From positions 1 through 33,560 of the forward strand of contig CANJXH010000010.1 of assembly GCA_947478755.1 (NCBI GenBank): a DNA stretch of 33,560 nucleotides. The letters are read 5' to 3'. This DNA is from Betaproteobacteria bacterium. GTDB lineage: Bacteria > Pseudomonadota > Gammaproteobacteria > Burkholderiales > Rhodocyclaceae. Shown piece after piece: positions 22,873 through 31,745 of this stretch (positions are counted from its first letter, which is position 1; the number at the start of each line of letters is the position of its first letter). The notes under the pieces are model-generated. The model searched no databases. It saw only the letters and a program-made list of their open reading frames with translations, and was not told the origin of the DNA. The position numbers and the translations under genes are program-made.

Positions 22873-24473
22873 TCTGTAGACGCCGGTTCGGTGATGAAAT
22901 GCCGCATGCGTGGCGGCGTATCGCCAACGTGAAAAGACAGCGCGCGTTCTTCGGCCTGCCTGTCGGTGATCGTGGCACGCGTGCGCTGGCGCAGGTATTC
23001 CCCCCATGAGCCAACAATGAAACGCTCGACGTAACGATCCGGCTCTTCGAGATCACGGTACAGCCGCCAGCTGCTGGCACCGTCACGCTGGCGGATGCTG
23101 CCCAGGGCATATGCCGCGCGTGCAAAATCGCTGCGCCGGGCAGGATCGATTCGATAGGCCAGTTGCACGGCGACCGGCCCGTCTTCCATCTCCGGTTCGA
23201 TTTCCACTACCGGTTCCAGCCGATGCAGCGACGGCGTGAGTTCCGCGTCGGTGCCCAGATTGATCGGGAAACGCCGGCCGAGCGCGAGGATGATGACGAC
23301 CATGCTGGCCGCTGCCGCCAATGCGGTGGGCGTGCCGAACTGCGTTGCCACCGCGCCCCATACCACGCTGCCGGATGCCATGCCGACCTGAAAGGTGAGG
23401 AAGAACATCGCAATGGCGCGGGCGCGAACCCAGGTCGCCACACCGGTTTGAATCGCCATGTTGGGAACAGCCGCGATGCCGATCCAGGCGATGCCGGCGA
23501 CGACCATCGTGATGACGATGATGACGTGGTTGGTGACATAACCCATGCACGCCATAGCCAGCGCAGCAAAAACGTTGGCCATCTGCATCAGGCGGTTTGG
23601 CCCGAAACGGTGCTGCAACTTCACCAGTACCAGGCTGCCGATCACGGCGCCGATGCCGAGACCGGCCATCAGCAGTCCGTAGCCTCCGGCACCAAAGCCC
23701 AATTGGTCGCGGGCGACGACTGGCAGCAGCGCCCACATCGCCGACGCGCTGAAATAGACCACCAGACATCGGCCATACAGTGTTGCCAGTGCCGGCGAAT
23801 GGCGCACGTAGCGCAGGGCCGAGCGCATGCCGGCGAACAATCCTTCCGGTGGCAGGTCGCTGCTGCGCGGCGGCGGTCCTTCCCAGCGCAGCAGCACGAC
23901 GACGACCCAGAGGTAGCAGCAAGCGTTGATGGCAAACACCATGCCGGATCCGATCCAGGCCAGCAATATGCCGGCCAGTGCCGGCCCGACTGCCCGCGCC
24001 ATGTTGGCAGATACCGCATTCATCGACAGCCCGGCATGCACCAATGAACGCGGCAGCACGTCGGAGCTGGTGGCCTGCCAGGCCGGCCCCTGCATCGCCG
24101 AACCGGCACCCACGGCAAAGGTGAGTGCGAGCAGCGACCATGCGCCGACGCTGTCGGTAAAGGTCAGCAGGCTGAGCGTGCCCAATGCCAGCAGGGTCCA
24201 GCTGTTGGTGGCGATCAGCAAACGGCGCCTGTCCATCTGGTCAGCCAGCACGCCCCCCGGCAGTCCGAGCAGGAAGGCGGGCAGCGTGGCTGCGGTCTGG
24301 ATCAGCGCCACCATCAGCGGCGACGTGGTGAGCGAAGTCATGGTCCACGCCGCGGCGACGTTTTGCATCCACAGGCCGATGAAACCAACCGAGCCCGCCA
24401 GCCACAAGGCGCGGAACACGGGGTGACGTAGCGGTTCCCAGGCAGAGCCGGGGGGGGCGGAAGGCGTGTTCAT
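22869..24473 (-). CDS. MFS exporter of the EntS/transmembrane-secretion-effector type with C-terminal ABM-like domain
   Basis: This 534-residue protein begins with about 12 membrane helices of the major facilitator fold (residues 15-415), with MQNVAAAWTMTSLT and GGVLADQMDRRRLL (the family's loop 2-3 motif). A soluble tail (about 430-534) resembles an antibiotic-biosynthesis-monooxygenase-like ferredoxin fold (VAVQLAYRIDPARRSDF, DGASSWRLYRDLEEPDRYVERF, SWGEYLRQ), a combination typical of this exporter subfamily. It probably exports a small hydrophobic molecule by proton antiport. Its ATG overlaps the stop of the EamA gene (ATGA), so translation is coupled. Its stop codon overlaps that of the convergent TetR gene, leaving no terminator between them. 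Confidence 0.88.
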   Translation of the reverse strand: MNTPSAPPGSAWEPLRHPVFRALWLAGSVGFIGLWMQNVAAAWTMTSLTTSPLMVALIQTAATLPAFLLGLPGGVLADQMDRRRLLIATNSWTLLALGTLSLLTFTDSVGAWSLLALTFAVGAGSAMQGPAWQATSSDVLPRSLVHAGLSMNAVSANMARAVGPALAGILLAWIGSGMVFAINACCYLWVVVVLLRWEGPPPRSSDLPPEGLFAGMRSALRYVRHSPALATLYGRCLVVYFSASAMWALLPVVARDQLGFGAGGYGLLMAGLGIGAVIGSLVLVKLQHRFGPNRLMQMANVFAALAMACMGYVTNHVIIVITMVVAGIAWIGIAAVPNMAIQTGVATWVRARAIAMFFLTFQVGMASGSVVWGAVATQFGTPTALAAAASMVVIILALGRRFPINLGTDAELTPSLHRLEPVVEIEPEMEDGPVAVQLAYRIDPARRSDFARAAYALGSIRQRDGASSWRLYRDLEEPDRYVERFIVGSWGEYLRQRTRATITDRQAEERALSFHVGDTPPRMRHFITEPASTD

Positions 24474-25357
24474 TTTTTACCAGCCAGCACGACACCGGCA
24501 ATCACCAGCGCGGTGCCGAGCCATTGCCAAATGGAAACGGATTCGCCCAGTATCCACCAGCTCATGCCGACTGTCAGTACCGGGCCGGCGTTGGCGATCA
24601 ATGCCGTCTGGCTGGCGCCAATACGGCGAATGGCGGAAGACAGGGCAAATACCGGCAACACCGTCGAGAACAATGCCATGGCCAGCGCAAGCGCATATAT
24701 CTGCCAGGGTTGGCGGATCGACGACAAGGGTTGCGTGGCCGCGTAGTGCAGCAAGGTAGCGGCGGTCGACACCAGCATCGCCAGCGCGGTGAACCGGGCG
24801 GAGCCGATGATCGGGATGATGCGCCCGCTTCCGAGCAGATAGGCCGCGTAGCAGATCGACGACAGCAACACAAAGCCACCGCCAAGCAGCACGACCTCCA
24901 TGTCCTGCGCGACATGCAGGTCGTGGGCAAAAGCTGCAGCGATGCCGACGTAGCAAAGCAATAGCGAGAATGCTTCACGACGCCGGATCTGGTGGCCGAA
25001 AAAGATGGCGCCGAATATCATCGTCAAAGTCGGATAGCTGAACAGGATCAGCCGTTCCAGGCCGGCGGTGATGTAGTGCAGGCCGATGAAATCGAAAATG
25101 CTTGCGCCGTAGTAGCCGAGCAAGCCGAGCGCGACGATGATTGACCATTGCCTTGTACTGAGCGGCTGCGACTTTCGCGATCCACGCAGCCCGACGGCGA
25201 TGAAGAACGGCAGCGAGAACAGCATGCGCAATGCCAGCAGGGTGACGGCTTCGATCGGCCACTGATAGGCGAGCTTGATGAAGATGGCCTTCATCGAAAA
25301 ACCGAAAGCTGCGATCAGTGCCAGCCAGAGGCCGGCGGTGTGGTGTTGGGGCTTCAA
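24470..25357 (-). CDS. DMT superfamily (EamA-type) transporter
   Basis: This 295-residue membrane protein has ten predicted helices in two EamA repeats, the first beginning at GLWLALIAAFGFSMKAIFIK and the second near LYSSICYAAYLLGSG-like residues in mid-protein; the last helix ends with GVVLAGKK. The start is TTG 25357: the next in-frame ATG would delete half of the first helix, and the TTG overlaps the stop of an upstream small ORF as TTGA. Such transporters export or import metabolites and amino acids; the substrate is unknown. Its own stop overlaps the MFS start (ATGA). The three minus-strand frames are therefore a coupled set. Confidence 0.88.
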   Translation of the reverse strand: MKPQHHTAGLWLALIAAFGFSMKAIFIKLAYQWPIEAVTLLALRMLFSLPFFIAVGLRGSRKSQPLSTRQWSIIVALGLLGYYGASIFDFIGLHYITAGLERLILFSYPTLTMIFGAIFFGHQIRRREAFSLLLCYVGIAAAFAHDLHVAQDMEVVLLGGGFVLLSSICYAAYLLGSGRIIPIIGSARFTALAMLVSTAATLLHYAATQPLSSIRQPWQIYALALAMALFSTVLPVFALSSAIRRIGASQTALIANAGPVLTVGMSWWILGESVSIWQWLGTALVIAGVVLAGKK

Positions 25358-25509
25358 GGGCCGGACGGCGGGAGACGGGCGTCAGTCAGGTATTTTGCAA
25401 ATCGGGACCAATCTTCGATATTGGTATAAAGCAGCTGCTCAAAGGCGGGAATATTTTTGAACATTAAGGCGAATGCCGGCTCTGGCAGCGTACGTTTTTG
25501 CGAAGTCAT
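25354..25509 (-). CDS. Small ORF (51 codons) coupled to the EamA transporter gene
   Basis: From ATG 25509 a 51-residue peptide begins MTSQKRTLPEPAFALMF and ends TDARLPPSGP, with NIPAFEQLLYTNIEDWSRF between. Its TGA stop overlaps the TTG start of the EamA gene. The frame stays open for at least 17 codons upstream (ending SPEYDFWIE before the Met) to the end of the ATPase gene, so it could also be the tail of a longer lost protein. The composition (charged, aromatic, no stop-rich pattern) looks protein-like, but no family was recognised and no good ribosome site is seen. It lies 47 bases after the ATPase stop. Confidence 0.5.
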   Translation of the reverse strand: MTSQKRTLPEPAFALMFKNIPAFEQLLYTNIEDWSRFAKYLTDARLPPSGP

Positions 25510-25556
25510 TTCGATCCAGAAATCGTACTCAGGTGATTCAGCGCTGGCAAGGCCTC

Positions 25557-27077
25557 TCAGCGCCTGCGGCCGCCGAGGATTGAACCCAGCACGCCCCGGA
25601 TGATTTCCCTGCCGACCTGGGAGCCAATGGCCCGTGCAGCGCTGCTGACGGCAGCCTCGACTGGTGTTTGCCGGCTGTGTTTGCTGCCGCCACCGAAGAC
25701 GTCTCCAAGTACCGTGCCGAAGCCGCCGAGAATGCCGCCGGATGATTCCGGTGCAGACGCGGTTGGTGCTGGCGTCGCCTGGGGTGCCTGTGTGTTGGCA
25801 GGAGCCCCGCCTTTCAGTTTTTCGTAGGCGGATTCCCGGTCTTGCGATTTCTCGTAATGGCCGAAGAGCACCGAACCCTTGATGGCGCTGTTTCGCTCGT
25901 CGGCAGTCAGCGGGCCGATGCGTGAGGATGGCGGCAGCACGAAGGCGCGTTCGACGATGCCGGGCGTGCCTTTGGCGTCGAGGAAGGACACCAGTGCCTC
26001 ACCGACGCCGAGTTCGGTGATGGCGGATTCGACATCGAGTTTCGGGTTGGGGCGCAGCGTCTGGGCTGCGGTCTTGACGGCCTTCTGGTCACGCGGTGTG
26101 AAGGCGCGCAGCGCATGCTGCACGCGATTGCCGAGTTGCCCAAGCACGGTGTCGGGCACGTCGAGCGGGTTCTGTGTGACGAAGTAGATGCCAACGCCCT
26201 TGGAGCGGATCAGTCGAACCACTTGCTCGATCTTTTGCAGCAGTGCCGGTGGCGCCTCGGCGAACAGCAGGTGTGCCTCGTCGAAAAAGAACACCAGCTT
26301 GGGTTTGTCGAGGTCGCCTGCTTCGGGCAGCTGCTCGAACAGCTCGGCCAGCAACCAGAGCAGGAAACTGGAATACAGCCGCGGTGCGTTCATCAGCTTG
26401 TCGGCGGCGAGCACGTTGATCACACCGCGGCCCTTGCTGTCGGTCTGCATCAGATCGTTAATGTCGAGCATGGGTTCGCCGAAAAACTTGTCGCCGCCCT
26501 GCTGGTCGATCTCGAGCAGGCCGCGCTGTATCGCGCCGATGGAAGCGGCGGAGACATTGCCGTACTCGGTCTTGAATTCGGCCGAGTTGTCGCCGACGTA
26601 CTGCACCATCGCGCGTAGGTCCTTGAGGTCAAGCAGCAGCAGGCCCTTGTCGTCGGCAATCTTGAACACCAGTTGCAGCACGCCGCCTTGGACATCGTTG
26701 AGGTTGAGCAGGCGACCGATCAGCAGCGGGCCCATGTCGGAAACGGTGGCACGTACCGGATGCCCTTGTTCACCATAGATATCCCAGAATACGGCGGGGC
26801 AGGCGAGCGGCTGCCAGTCGGAAATCTTGAGCTGGTCGAGCCGTGATTTGAGCTTGTCCGAGGCGACGCCCGTCGCCCCAAGACCGGATAGATCGCCCTT
26901 GACGTCCGCCATGAATACGGGCACGCCAATCAGCGAGAACTGCTCGGCGAGGCGCTGCAGGGTAACTGTCTTGCCGGTACCGGTAGCGCCGGCAATCAGG
27001 CCATGACGGTTGGCGAGTGCGGGCAGCAGTGAAATATCGTCTGCACCGCAACGGGCGATGGGCAGTGCTTGGGTCAT
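25557..27077 (-). CDS. HerA/YjgR-like ATPase (DUF853 family)
   Basis: This 506-residue protein has an early Walker A, GATGTGKT (30-37), a Walker B followed by an acidic DEAHLLF segment ([12 protein letters not shown], mid-protein), and a sensor-like strand [13 protein letters not shown] with [16 protein letters not shown], all matching the DUF853/YjgR helicase-HerA C-terminal family. The tail (about 420-506) is rich in Gly, Ala, Pro and Ser and ends GRRR. Length agrees with YjgR (about 500). These proteins are ring-forming P-loop ATPases whose cellular role is poorly defined. It is divergent from yebC across 58 bases and may lead the minus-strand set with the small ORF and two transporters. 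Confidence 0.9.
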   Translation of the reverse strand: MTQALPIARCGADDISLLPALANRHGLIAGATGTGKTVTLQRLAEQFSLIGVPVFMADVKGDLSGLGATGVASDKLKSRLDQLKISDWQPLACPAVFWDIYGEQGHPVRATVSDMGPLLIGRLLNLNDVQGGVLQLVFKIADDKGLLLLDLKDLRAMVQYVGDNSAEFKTEYGNVSAASIGAIQRGLLEIDQQGGDKFFGEPMLDINDLMQTDSKGRGVINVLAADKLMNAPRLYSSFLLWLLAELFEQLPEAGDLDKPKLVFFFDEAHLLFAEAPPALLQKIEQVVRLIRSKGVGIYFVTQNPLDVPDTVLGQLGNRVQHALRAFTPRDQKAVKTAAQTLRPNPKLDVESAITELGVGEALVSFLDAKGTPGIVERAFVLPPSSRIGPLTADERNSAIKGSVLFGHYEKSQDRESAYEKLKGGAPANTQAPQATPAPTASAPESSGGILGGFGTVLGDVFGGGSKHSRQTPVEAAVSSAARAIGSQVGREIIRGVLGSILGGRRR

Positions 27078-27135
27078 CGGTTTGTCCCCGGGGTAAAATT
27101 GAAGGTCATTTCAATACAGCAACGAAGGATTCTAT

Positions 27136-27861
27136 ATGGCCGGCCATTCCAAATGGGCCAATATTCAGCACCGCAAGGGCCGTCAGGACGCCAAGCGGGG
27201 CAAGGTATTCACCAAGCTGATCAAGGAAATTACCGTCGCCGCCAAGATGGGCGGAGGCGACGTTGGTGCCAACCCGCGCTTGCGTCTGGCGATCGAAAAA
27301 GCCAAGGGCCAGAGCTTGCCCAAGGACAATATCGACAATGCGATCAAACGCGGTACCGGCCAGCTCGATGGCGTCAGCTACGAGGAAATCCGCTATGAAG
27401 GCTACGGCATTGGTGGTGCGGCGGTGATGGTGGATTGCCTGACCGACAACAAGGTACGGACCGTGGCCGAAGTGCGCCATGCCTTTGCCAAGAATGGCGG
27501 CAACATGGGCGCCGAGGGCGCAGTGGCTTTCCTGTTCAAGCATTGCGGGCAGATGATTTTTGCGCCGGGTACGGATGAGGCCGGACTGATGGACGCCGCC
27601 ATCGAAGCCGGTGCCGACGACGTGACGACAAATGAAGATGGATCGATCGAAGTCCTCACCAGTCCGAATGATCTGGCGACGGTGAAAGAGGCGATTGAAG
27701 CGGGCGGCTTCAAACCCGAGTTTGCCGAAGTGCTGCAAAAACCGCTCAATGAATCGGAACTGACCGGCGAAGATGCGGTCAAGATGCAGAAGCTGCTTGA
27801 CGCACTGGAGGCGCTTGACGACGTGCAGGACGTGTACTCGACTGCCGTTATTGACGAGTAG
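27136..27861 (+). CDS. yebC: YebC/PmpR family regulatory protein
   Basis: This 241-residue protein is the normal length for the YebC/TACO1 family. It starts [18 protein letters not shown], the family's signature N-terminus, continues with [30 protein letters not shown] and [19 protein letters not shown], and ends [13 protein letters not shown]. Members act as transcription factors (PmpR) or as translation factors easing ribosome stalls at proline runs; which applies here is not decidable from sequence. A -10-like TAAAAT lies at 27094-27099. In many proteobacteria yebC lies directly before ruvC; here a 4.8-kb kor operon separates them. Confidence 0.97.
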   Translation: MAGHSKWANIQHRKGRQDAKRGKVFTKLIKEITVAAKMGGGDVGANPRLRLAIEKAKGQSLPKDNIDNAIKRGTGQLDGVSYEEIRYEGYGIGGAAVMVDCLTDNKVRTVAEVRHAFAKNGGNMGAEGAVAFLFKHCGQMIFAPGTDEAGLMDAAIEAGADDVTTNEDGSIEVLTSPNDLATVKEAIEAGGFKPEFAEVLQKPLNESELTGEDAVKMQKLLDALEALDDVQDVYSTAVIDE

Positions 27862-27908
27862 GCCGTCTTTACTCGGGTTGTTGGCGCTTTGCGTGGTGTC
27901 GGTGCATG

Positions 27909-27978
27909 TTAGCGTTGGTATGCTAAAGTCTTTACAGTGGTATCAAATACATTAGACAGCGGTTCGCGATGCGGAACC
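27909..27978 (+). promoter_or_regulatory. Two inverted repeats in the leader of the kor operon
   Basis: TTAGC-N8-GCTAA (27909-27913 with 27922-27926) has the shape of a dimeric operator. A second repeat, GGTTC-N8-GAACC (27961-27965 with 27974-27978), ends 8 bases before the GAGGAG ribosome site and could form an mRNA hairpin. TTTACA at 27931-27936 may serve as a -35. None is matched to a known regulator. Confidence 0.35.
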
Positions 27979-27997
27979 AAAGCACGAGGAGCACAGA

Positions 27998-29782
27998 TTG
28001 AAGCCAACCGATATTGGCGCACCCGAATACTTTCATAAAGTCGTCGATTGCCAGTGGGCCTGCCCGGCCCACACCCCCGTTCCTGAATACATCCGTTTGA
28101 TTGCCGCCGGTCGCTATTCCGATGCATACATGGTGAATTGGAATTCGAACGTGTTTCCCGGCATTCTTGGCCGTACCTGCGACCGCCCCTGCGAACCGGC
28201 CTGCCGCCGCGGCCGTGTCGATGAAGAGCCCGTCGCCATCTGCCGCCTGAAGCGCGTCGCGGCCGACAACAAGGAAGACATCACCGATCGCCTGCCGAAG
28301 CCGGTGGCCAAAAAAAATGGCAAACGCGTGGCGTTGATCGGTGCAGGGCCGTCTTCGCTGACGGTTGCGCGTGACCTGTTGCCGCTCGGCTATCACGTCG
28401 ATATCTTCGATGGCGACAGTCGTGGTGGCGGCATGATGCGCAGCCAGATTCCGAAGTTCCGCCTTCCCGAGTCCGTGATTGATGAAGAGGTTGGTTACAT
28501 TCTTGGCATGGGTGTCGAGACCCATTTCAACCAGCGCATCAACAGCATCAAGAATGTTCTGGGCAAAGGCTACGATGCAATTTTCGTCGGCACCGGCGCA
28601 CCGCGCGGGCGTGACCTCGATCTGCCCGGCCGCAAGGAGGCCGCAGCGCACATTCACCTCGGCATTGACTGGTTGTCGAATGTGGCTTTTGGCCACATCG
28701 ACAAGATCGCCAAGCGCGTGATCGTGCTGGGTGGCGGCAATACCGCGATGGATTGCTGCCGCTCGTCGCGACGCCTGGGTGGTGAAGATGTGCGCGTGGT
28801 GGTGCGCAGCGGCTTTGATGAGATGAAGGCATCGCCGTGGGAGAAGGAAGATGCGCAGCACGAAGGCATCCCGATCATCAACTTCCATGTACCGAAAGAG
28901 TTCCTGCATCAGGATGGCAAGCTGACCGGCATGGTGTTCGAAGTGGTCAAGGCCGAATACGATGCCAAGGGCCGCCGCAATCTGGTGCCCAGCGGCGAGG
29001 CGGATGTGACAATGGAATGCGATGCTGTGCTGATCGCGGTCGGACAGGAGAATGCATTCCCGTGGATCGAGCGCGACATCGGCATGGAGTTCGACAAGTG
29101 GGGCTTGCCGGTACTTAACGAAAAGACCATGCAATCGACGATCCCGAATGTCTTCTTCGGTGGCGACTCAGCGTTCGGCCCCAAAAACATCATCTGGGCA
29201 GTGGCGCACGGACACGAAGCGGCGCTATCCATCGATCGCTTCTGCAAGGGTCTCGACGTCAAGGCCAGGCCCGGACCAGCAGTCGACATCGTGTCGCAGA
29301 AAATGGGCATCCACGAGTGGAGCTACGACAACTACATTTCCGAGGAGCAGCGCAAGCGTGTGCCGTTGAAGCCGCTTGAACTGGCGCTGGCCAACATCAA
29401 GGTCGAGGTCGAGTTGGGTTTCGATGCCAAGCTCGGTTTTGCCGAAGCACAGCGCTGTCTCAATTGTGATGTACAGACCGTGTTTGCACCGAAGCTCTGC
29501 ATCGAATGCGACTCCTGCGTCGACATCTGTCCGACCGAATGCATCAATTTCACGATTGATGGTGAAGAGGTGGAATTGCGCAGCCGCCTCAAGGCGCCGG
29601 CAAAGAATCTTGACCAGGCCATTTATGTGGCCGGCAACCTGAAAACAGGGCGTGTCATGGTCAAGGACGAAGATGTCTGCCTGCATTGCGGCTTGTGTGC
29701 GGAACGCTGCCCCACCGGGGCGTGGGACATGCAAAAGGTACTGATCCAGATTGCCCATGCCGGGGCTGGAGGCGGCAAGTAA
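27998..29782 (+). CDS. FAD-dependent oxidoreductase with Fe-S clusters (GltD-like), partner of the 2-oxoacid:ferredoxin oxidoreductase
   Basis: This 594-residue protein starts at TTG 27998, 6 bases after GAGGAG. The N-terminal Fe-S helical domain has Cys18, Cys22, Cys61, Cys65 and Cys69. An FAD-binding GKRVALIGAGPSS (108-120) and an NAD(P)-binding VIVLGGGNTAMDCCRSSRR follow, as in the glutamate synthase small subunit and dihydropyrimidine dehydrogenase. The C-terminus carries two 4Fe-4S motifs (cysteines near 501/504/507/511 and 561/564/567/571). It should pass electrons between reduced ferredoxin and NAD(P). A similar gene accompanies korAB in Thauera aromatica, where it is thought to link 2-oxoglutarate oxidation to NAD(P) or ferredoxin. 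Its TAA overlaps the ATG of the next gene. Confidence 0.88.
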   Translation: MKPTDIGAPEYFHKVVDCQWACPAHTPVPEYIRLIAAGRYSDAYMVNWNSNVFPGILGRTCDRPCEPACRRGRVDEEPVAICRLKRVAADNKEDITDRLPKPVAKKNGKRVALIGAGPSSLTVARDLLPLGYHVDIFDGDSRGGGMMRSQIPKFRLPESVIDEEVGYILGMGVETHFNQRINSIKNVLGKGYDAIFVGTGAPRGRDLDLPGRKEAAAHIHLGIDWLSNVAFGHIDKIAKRVIVLGGGNTAMDCCRSSRRLGGEDVRVVVRSGFDEMKASPWEKEDAQHEGIPIINFHVPKEFLHQDGKLTGMVFEVVKAEYDAKGRRNLVPSGEADVTMECDAVLIAVGQENAFPWIERDIGMEFDKWGLPVLNEKTMQSTIPNVFFGGDSAFGPKNIIWAVAHGHEAALSIDRFCKGLDVKARPGPAVDIVSQKMGIHEWSYDNYISEEQRKRVPLKPLELALANIKVEVELGFDAKLGFAEAQRCLNCDVQTVFAPKLCIECDSCVDICPTECINFTIDGEEVELRSRLKAPAKNLDQAIYVAGNLKTGRVMVKDEDVCLHCGLCAERCPTGAWDMQKVLIQIAHAGAGGGK

Positions 29783-31623
29783 TGAAAACCATCAACACCT
29801 GCAACGACTGCGTCATCAAGTTCGCCAATGTCAATGGTTCCGGCTCGGCATCGGCCAATGAACTGTTTGCCCGTTCGATCATGCGCATGGGCGTGCCGAT
29901 CTCGCCACGCAATATCTTCCCGTCCAACATCCAGGGGCTCCCGACCTGGTACGAAATTCGCGTCTCTGCCGCCGGATGGCTGGGGCGCCGCGGCGGCTGC
30001 GACCTGATGGTAGCGATGAACCCGCAGACATGGGATCGCGATATTGCGGAGATCGAACCCGGCGGTTACCTGTTCTACGACTCGACCAAACCGTTGCCGG
30101 CGTCGAAATTCCGTGCCGACATCAATGTGCTGGCGATGCCGCTCACCGACATGTGCAACCGCGAGTACACCGACCCGCGCCAGCGCCAGTTGTTCAAGAA
30201 CATTATGTACGTCGGCGCCTTGTCAGCCTTGCTTGACATCGAGATCGTCGAAGTGGAGAAGCTGATCAGTGAGCAGTATCGCGGCAAGGACAAGTTGATC
30301 GGCCCCAACCTGCACGCCTTGCAAATGGGCTATGACTATGCAAAGAAGCATCTACCCTGCCCGATCGGTATGACAATTAGACGAGACAACAAGGTAGGTG
30401 ACAGGATTTTCATCGATGGCAACAGTGCGGCTGCGCTCGGTGCCGTATATGGCGGCGCGACGGTCGCGGCCTGGTATCCCATCACGCCCTCGACCTCGCT
30501 GGTCGAGGCCTTCATGAAGTACTGCGAAAAATATCGCAAGGACCCGGTCAGCGGGGCCACTCGCCAAGCCATTGTCCAGGCCGAAGACGAACTGGCCTCG
30601 ATCGGCATGGTGATCGGTGCCGCATGGAATGGCGCCCGGGCCTTCACCGCCACGTCGGGCCCCGGCATCTCGCTGATGCAGGAATTTCTCGGCCTTGCCT
30701 ACTTCGCCGAAATTCCGGCGGTGATCTTCGACGTGCAACGCGGCGGCCCTTCAACCGGCATGCCGACGCGCACGCAGCAATCGGACCTGATTTCCTGTGC
30801 CTATGCTTCTCATGGTGATACGCGCCATGTGCTGCTGCTGCCGGAAGATCCAAATGAGTGTTTTGAGTTCGGGGCGACGGCTTTCGATCTGGCCGAGCGC
30901 CTGCAGACGCCGGTGTTCGTGATGCTCGATCTCGACATCGGCATGAACGAGCGCTTGACCAGGCCCTTTGCCTGGGATGACTCGCGTGGCTACGACCGCG
31001 GAAAAGTCATGAGCCATGACGAGTTGGAGTCGGGCAAGGACTTCGGTCGCTACCTTGACGTTGACGGCGATGGTATTCCCTGGCGCACCTTGCCGGGTAC
31101 CCATCCGTCAAAGGGTGCCTTCTTTACCCGGGGTACCACGCGCAATGCCTATGCAAAATACAGCGAGGCAGGCACAGACTATGTGTACAACATGGAGCGC
31201 CTGCGCCGAAAGTTTGATACGGCGAAGACGATCGTGCCCAAGGCAATATTGCGCAAGTCTTCGCAGCCGGCAAAACGCGGTGTCATTTATTACGGCTCCA
31301 CCAGCCCGGCCATGGACGAGGCCGTCGTTGCGTTGGAGGCACAGGGTTTTCACCTAGATACCTTGCGGGTGCGGGCCTTCCCCTTCGGCAAGGAAGTGTT
31401 CGATTTCATCGCCGCCCATGACGAGGTCTTTGTCGTCGAACAGAATGAAAGTGCCCAATTGCGATCATTGCTGATCAACGAGGGCGACATCAATCCGGCG
31501 CAGCTGATACGGGTCCTGCACTACGACGGCACCCCGATTACCGCGCGGTTCATCACCGGCAAGATTGCCGAGGCACTTGATGAACGCAAGGTCAGCCCGA
31601 TTCGAAAGAAGGTGACGCTATGA
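29782..31623 (+). CDS. korA: 2-oxoacid:ferredoxin oxidoreductase, fused gamma-alpha subunit
   Basis: 613 residues from ATG 29782, overlapping the preceding stop by one base (TAATG). Residues 1-195 are the gamma domain (SGSASANELFARSIMRMG, WYEIRVSAAGWLGRRGG); from about 205 the alpha domain follows, with AAWYPITPSTSLVEAF (230-245), TSGPGISLMQEFLGLAYF and DVQRGGPSTGMPTRTQQSDL, the conserved pyrimidine-domain segments. The family cleaves 2-oxoacids with CoA to acyl-CoA and CO2 and reduces ferredoxin. In Thauera the fused KorA acts on 2-oxoglutarate and supplies low-potential electrons for aromatic ring reduction; that substrate is probable here but other 2-oxoacids are possible. It overlaps a 41-codon ORF by ATGA, which in turn overlaps korB. 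Confidence 0.9.
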   Translation: MKTINTCNDCVIKFANVNGSGSASANELFARSIMRMGVPISPRNIFPSNIQGLPTWYEIRVSAAGWLGRRGGCDLMVAMNPQTWDRDIAEIEPGGYLFYDSTKPLPASKFRADINVLAMPLTDMCNREYTDPRQRQLFKNIMYVGALSALLDIEIVEVEKLISEQYRGKDKLIGPNLHALQMGYDYAKKHLPCPIGMTIRRDNKVGDRIFIDGNSAAALGAVYGGATVAAWYPITPSTSLVEAFMKYCEKYRKDPVSGATRQAIVQAEDELASIGMVIGAAWNGARAFTATSGPGISLMQEFLGLAYFAEIPAVIFDVQRGGPSTGMPTRTQQSDLISCAYASHGDTRHVLLLPEDPNECFEFGATAFDLAERLQTPVFVMLDLDIGMNERLTRPFAWDDSRGYDRGKVMSHDELESGKDFGRYLDVDGDGIPWRTLPGTHPSKGAFFTRGTTRNAYAKYSEAGTDYVYNMERLRRKFDTAKTIVPKAILRKSSQPAKRGVIYYGSTSPAMDEAVVALEAQGFHLDTLRVRAFPFGKEVFDFIAAHDEVFVVEQNESAQLRSLLINEGDINPAQLIRVLHYDGTPITARFITGKIAEALDERKVSPIRKKVTL

Positions 31624-31745
31624 GCACTAAGCAGTGGCCCTGCGTTGCGGGGATGCGCACGACCGCCGAAGTTGACAACTGCGGCGTCGGAGGCCGAGCC
31701 CTCGATACTTGGAATTTCGGTACTTTTGCGGAGGCCGAGCTATGA
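31620..31745 (+). CDS. Small ORF (41 codons) coupled between korA and korB
   Basis: ATG 31620 overlaps the korA stop (ATGA), and the TGA at 31743-31745 overlaps the korB ATG at 31742 (ATGA again). The peptide begins MSTKQWPCVAGMRTTAEV, contains two cysteines (8 and 21) and ends NFGTFAEAEL. The korB ribosome site GGAGG (31730-31734) lies inside it. A 12-base repeat, CGGAGGCCGAGC, occurs at 31688-31699 and again at 31729-31740. Such double coupling favours real translation, either of a small partner protein or of a leader that passes ribosomes to korB. No family was recognised. Confidence 0.55.
   Translation: MSTKQWPCVAGMRTTAEVDNCGVGGRALDTWNFGTFAEAEL

Noticed and set aside
27932-29134. 400-codon minus-strand frame opposite the FAD/Fe-S oxidoreductase
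   Set aside because: The plus strand carries FAD, NAD(P) and Fe-S motifs; the antisense translation has none.
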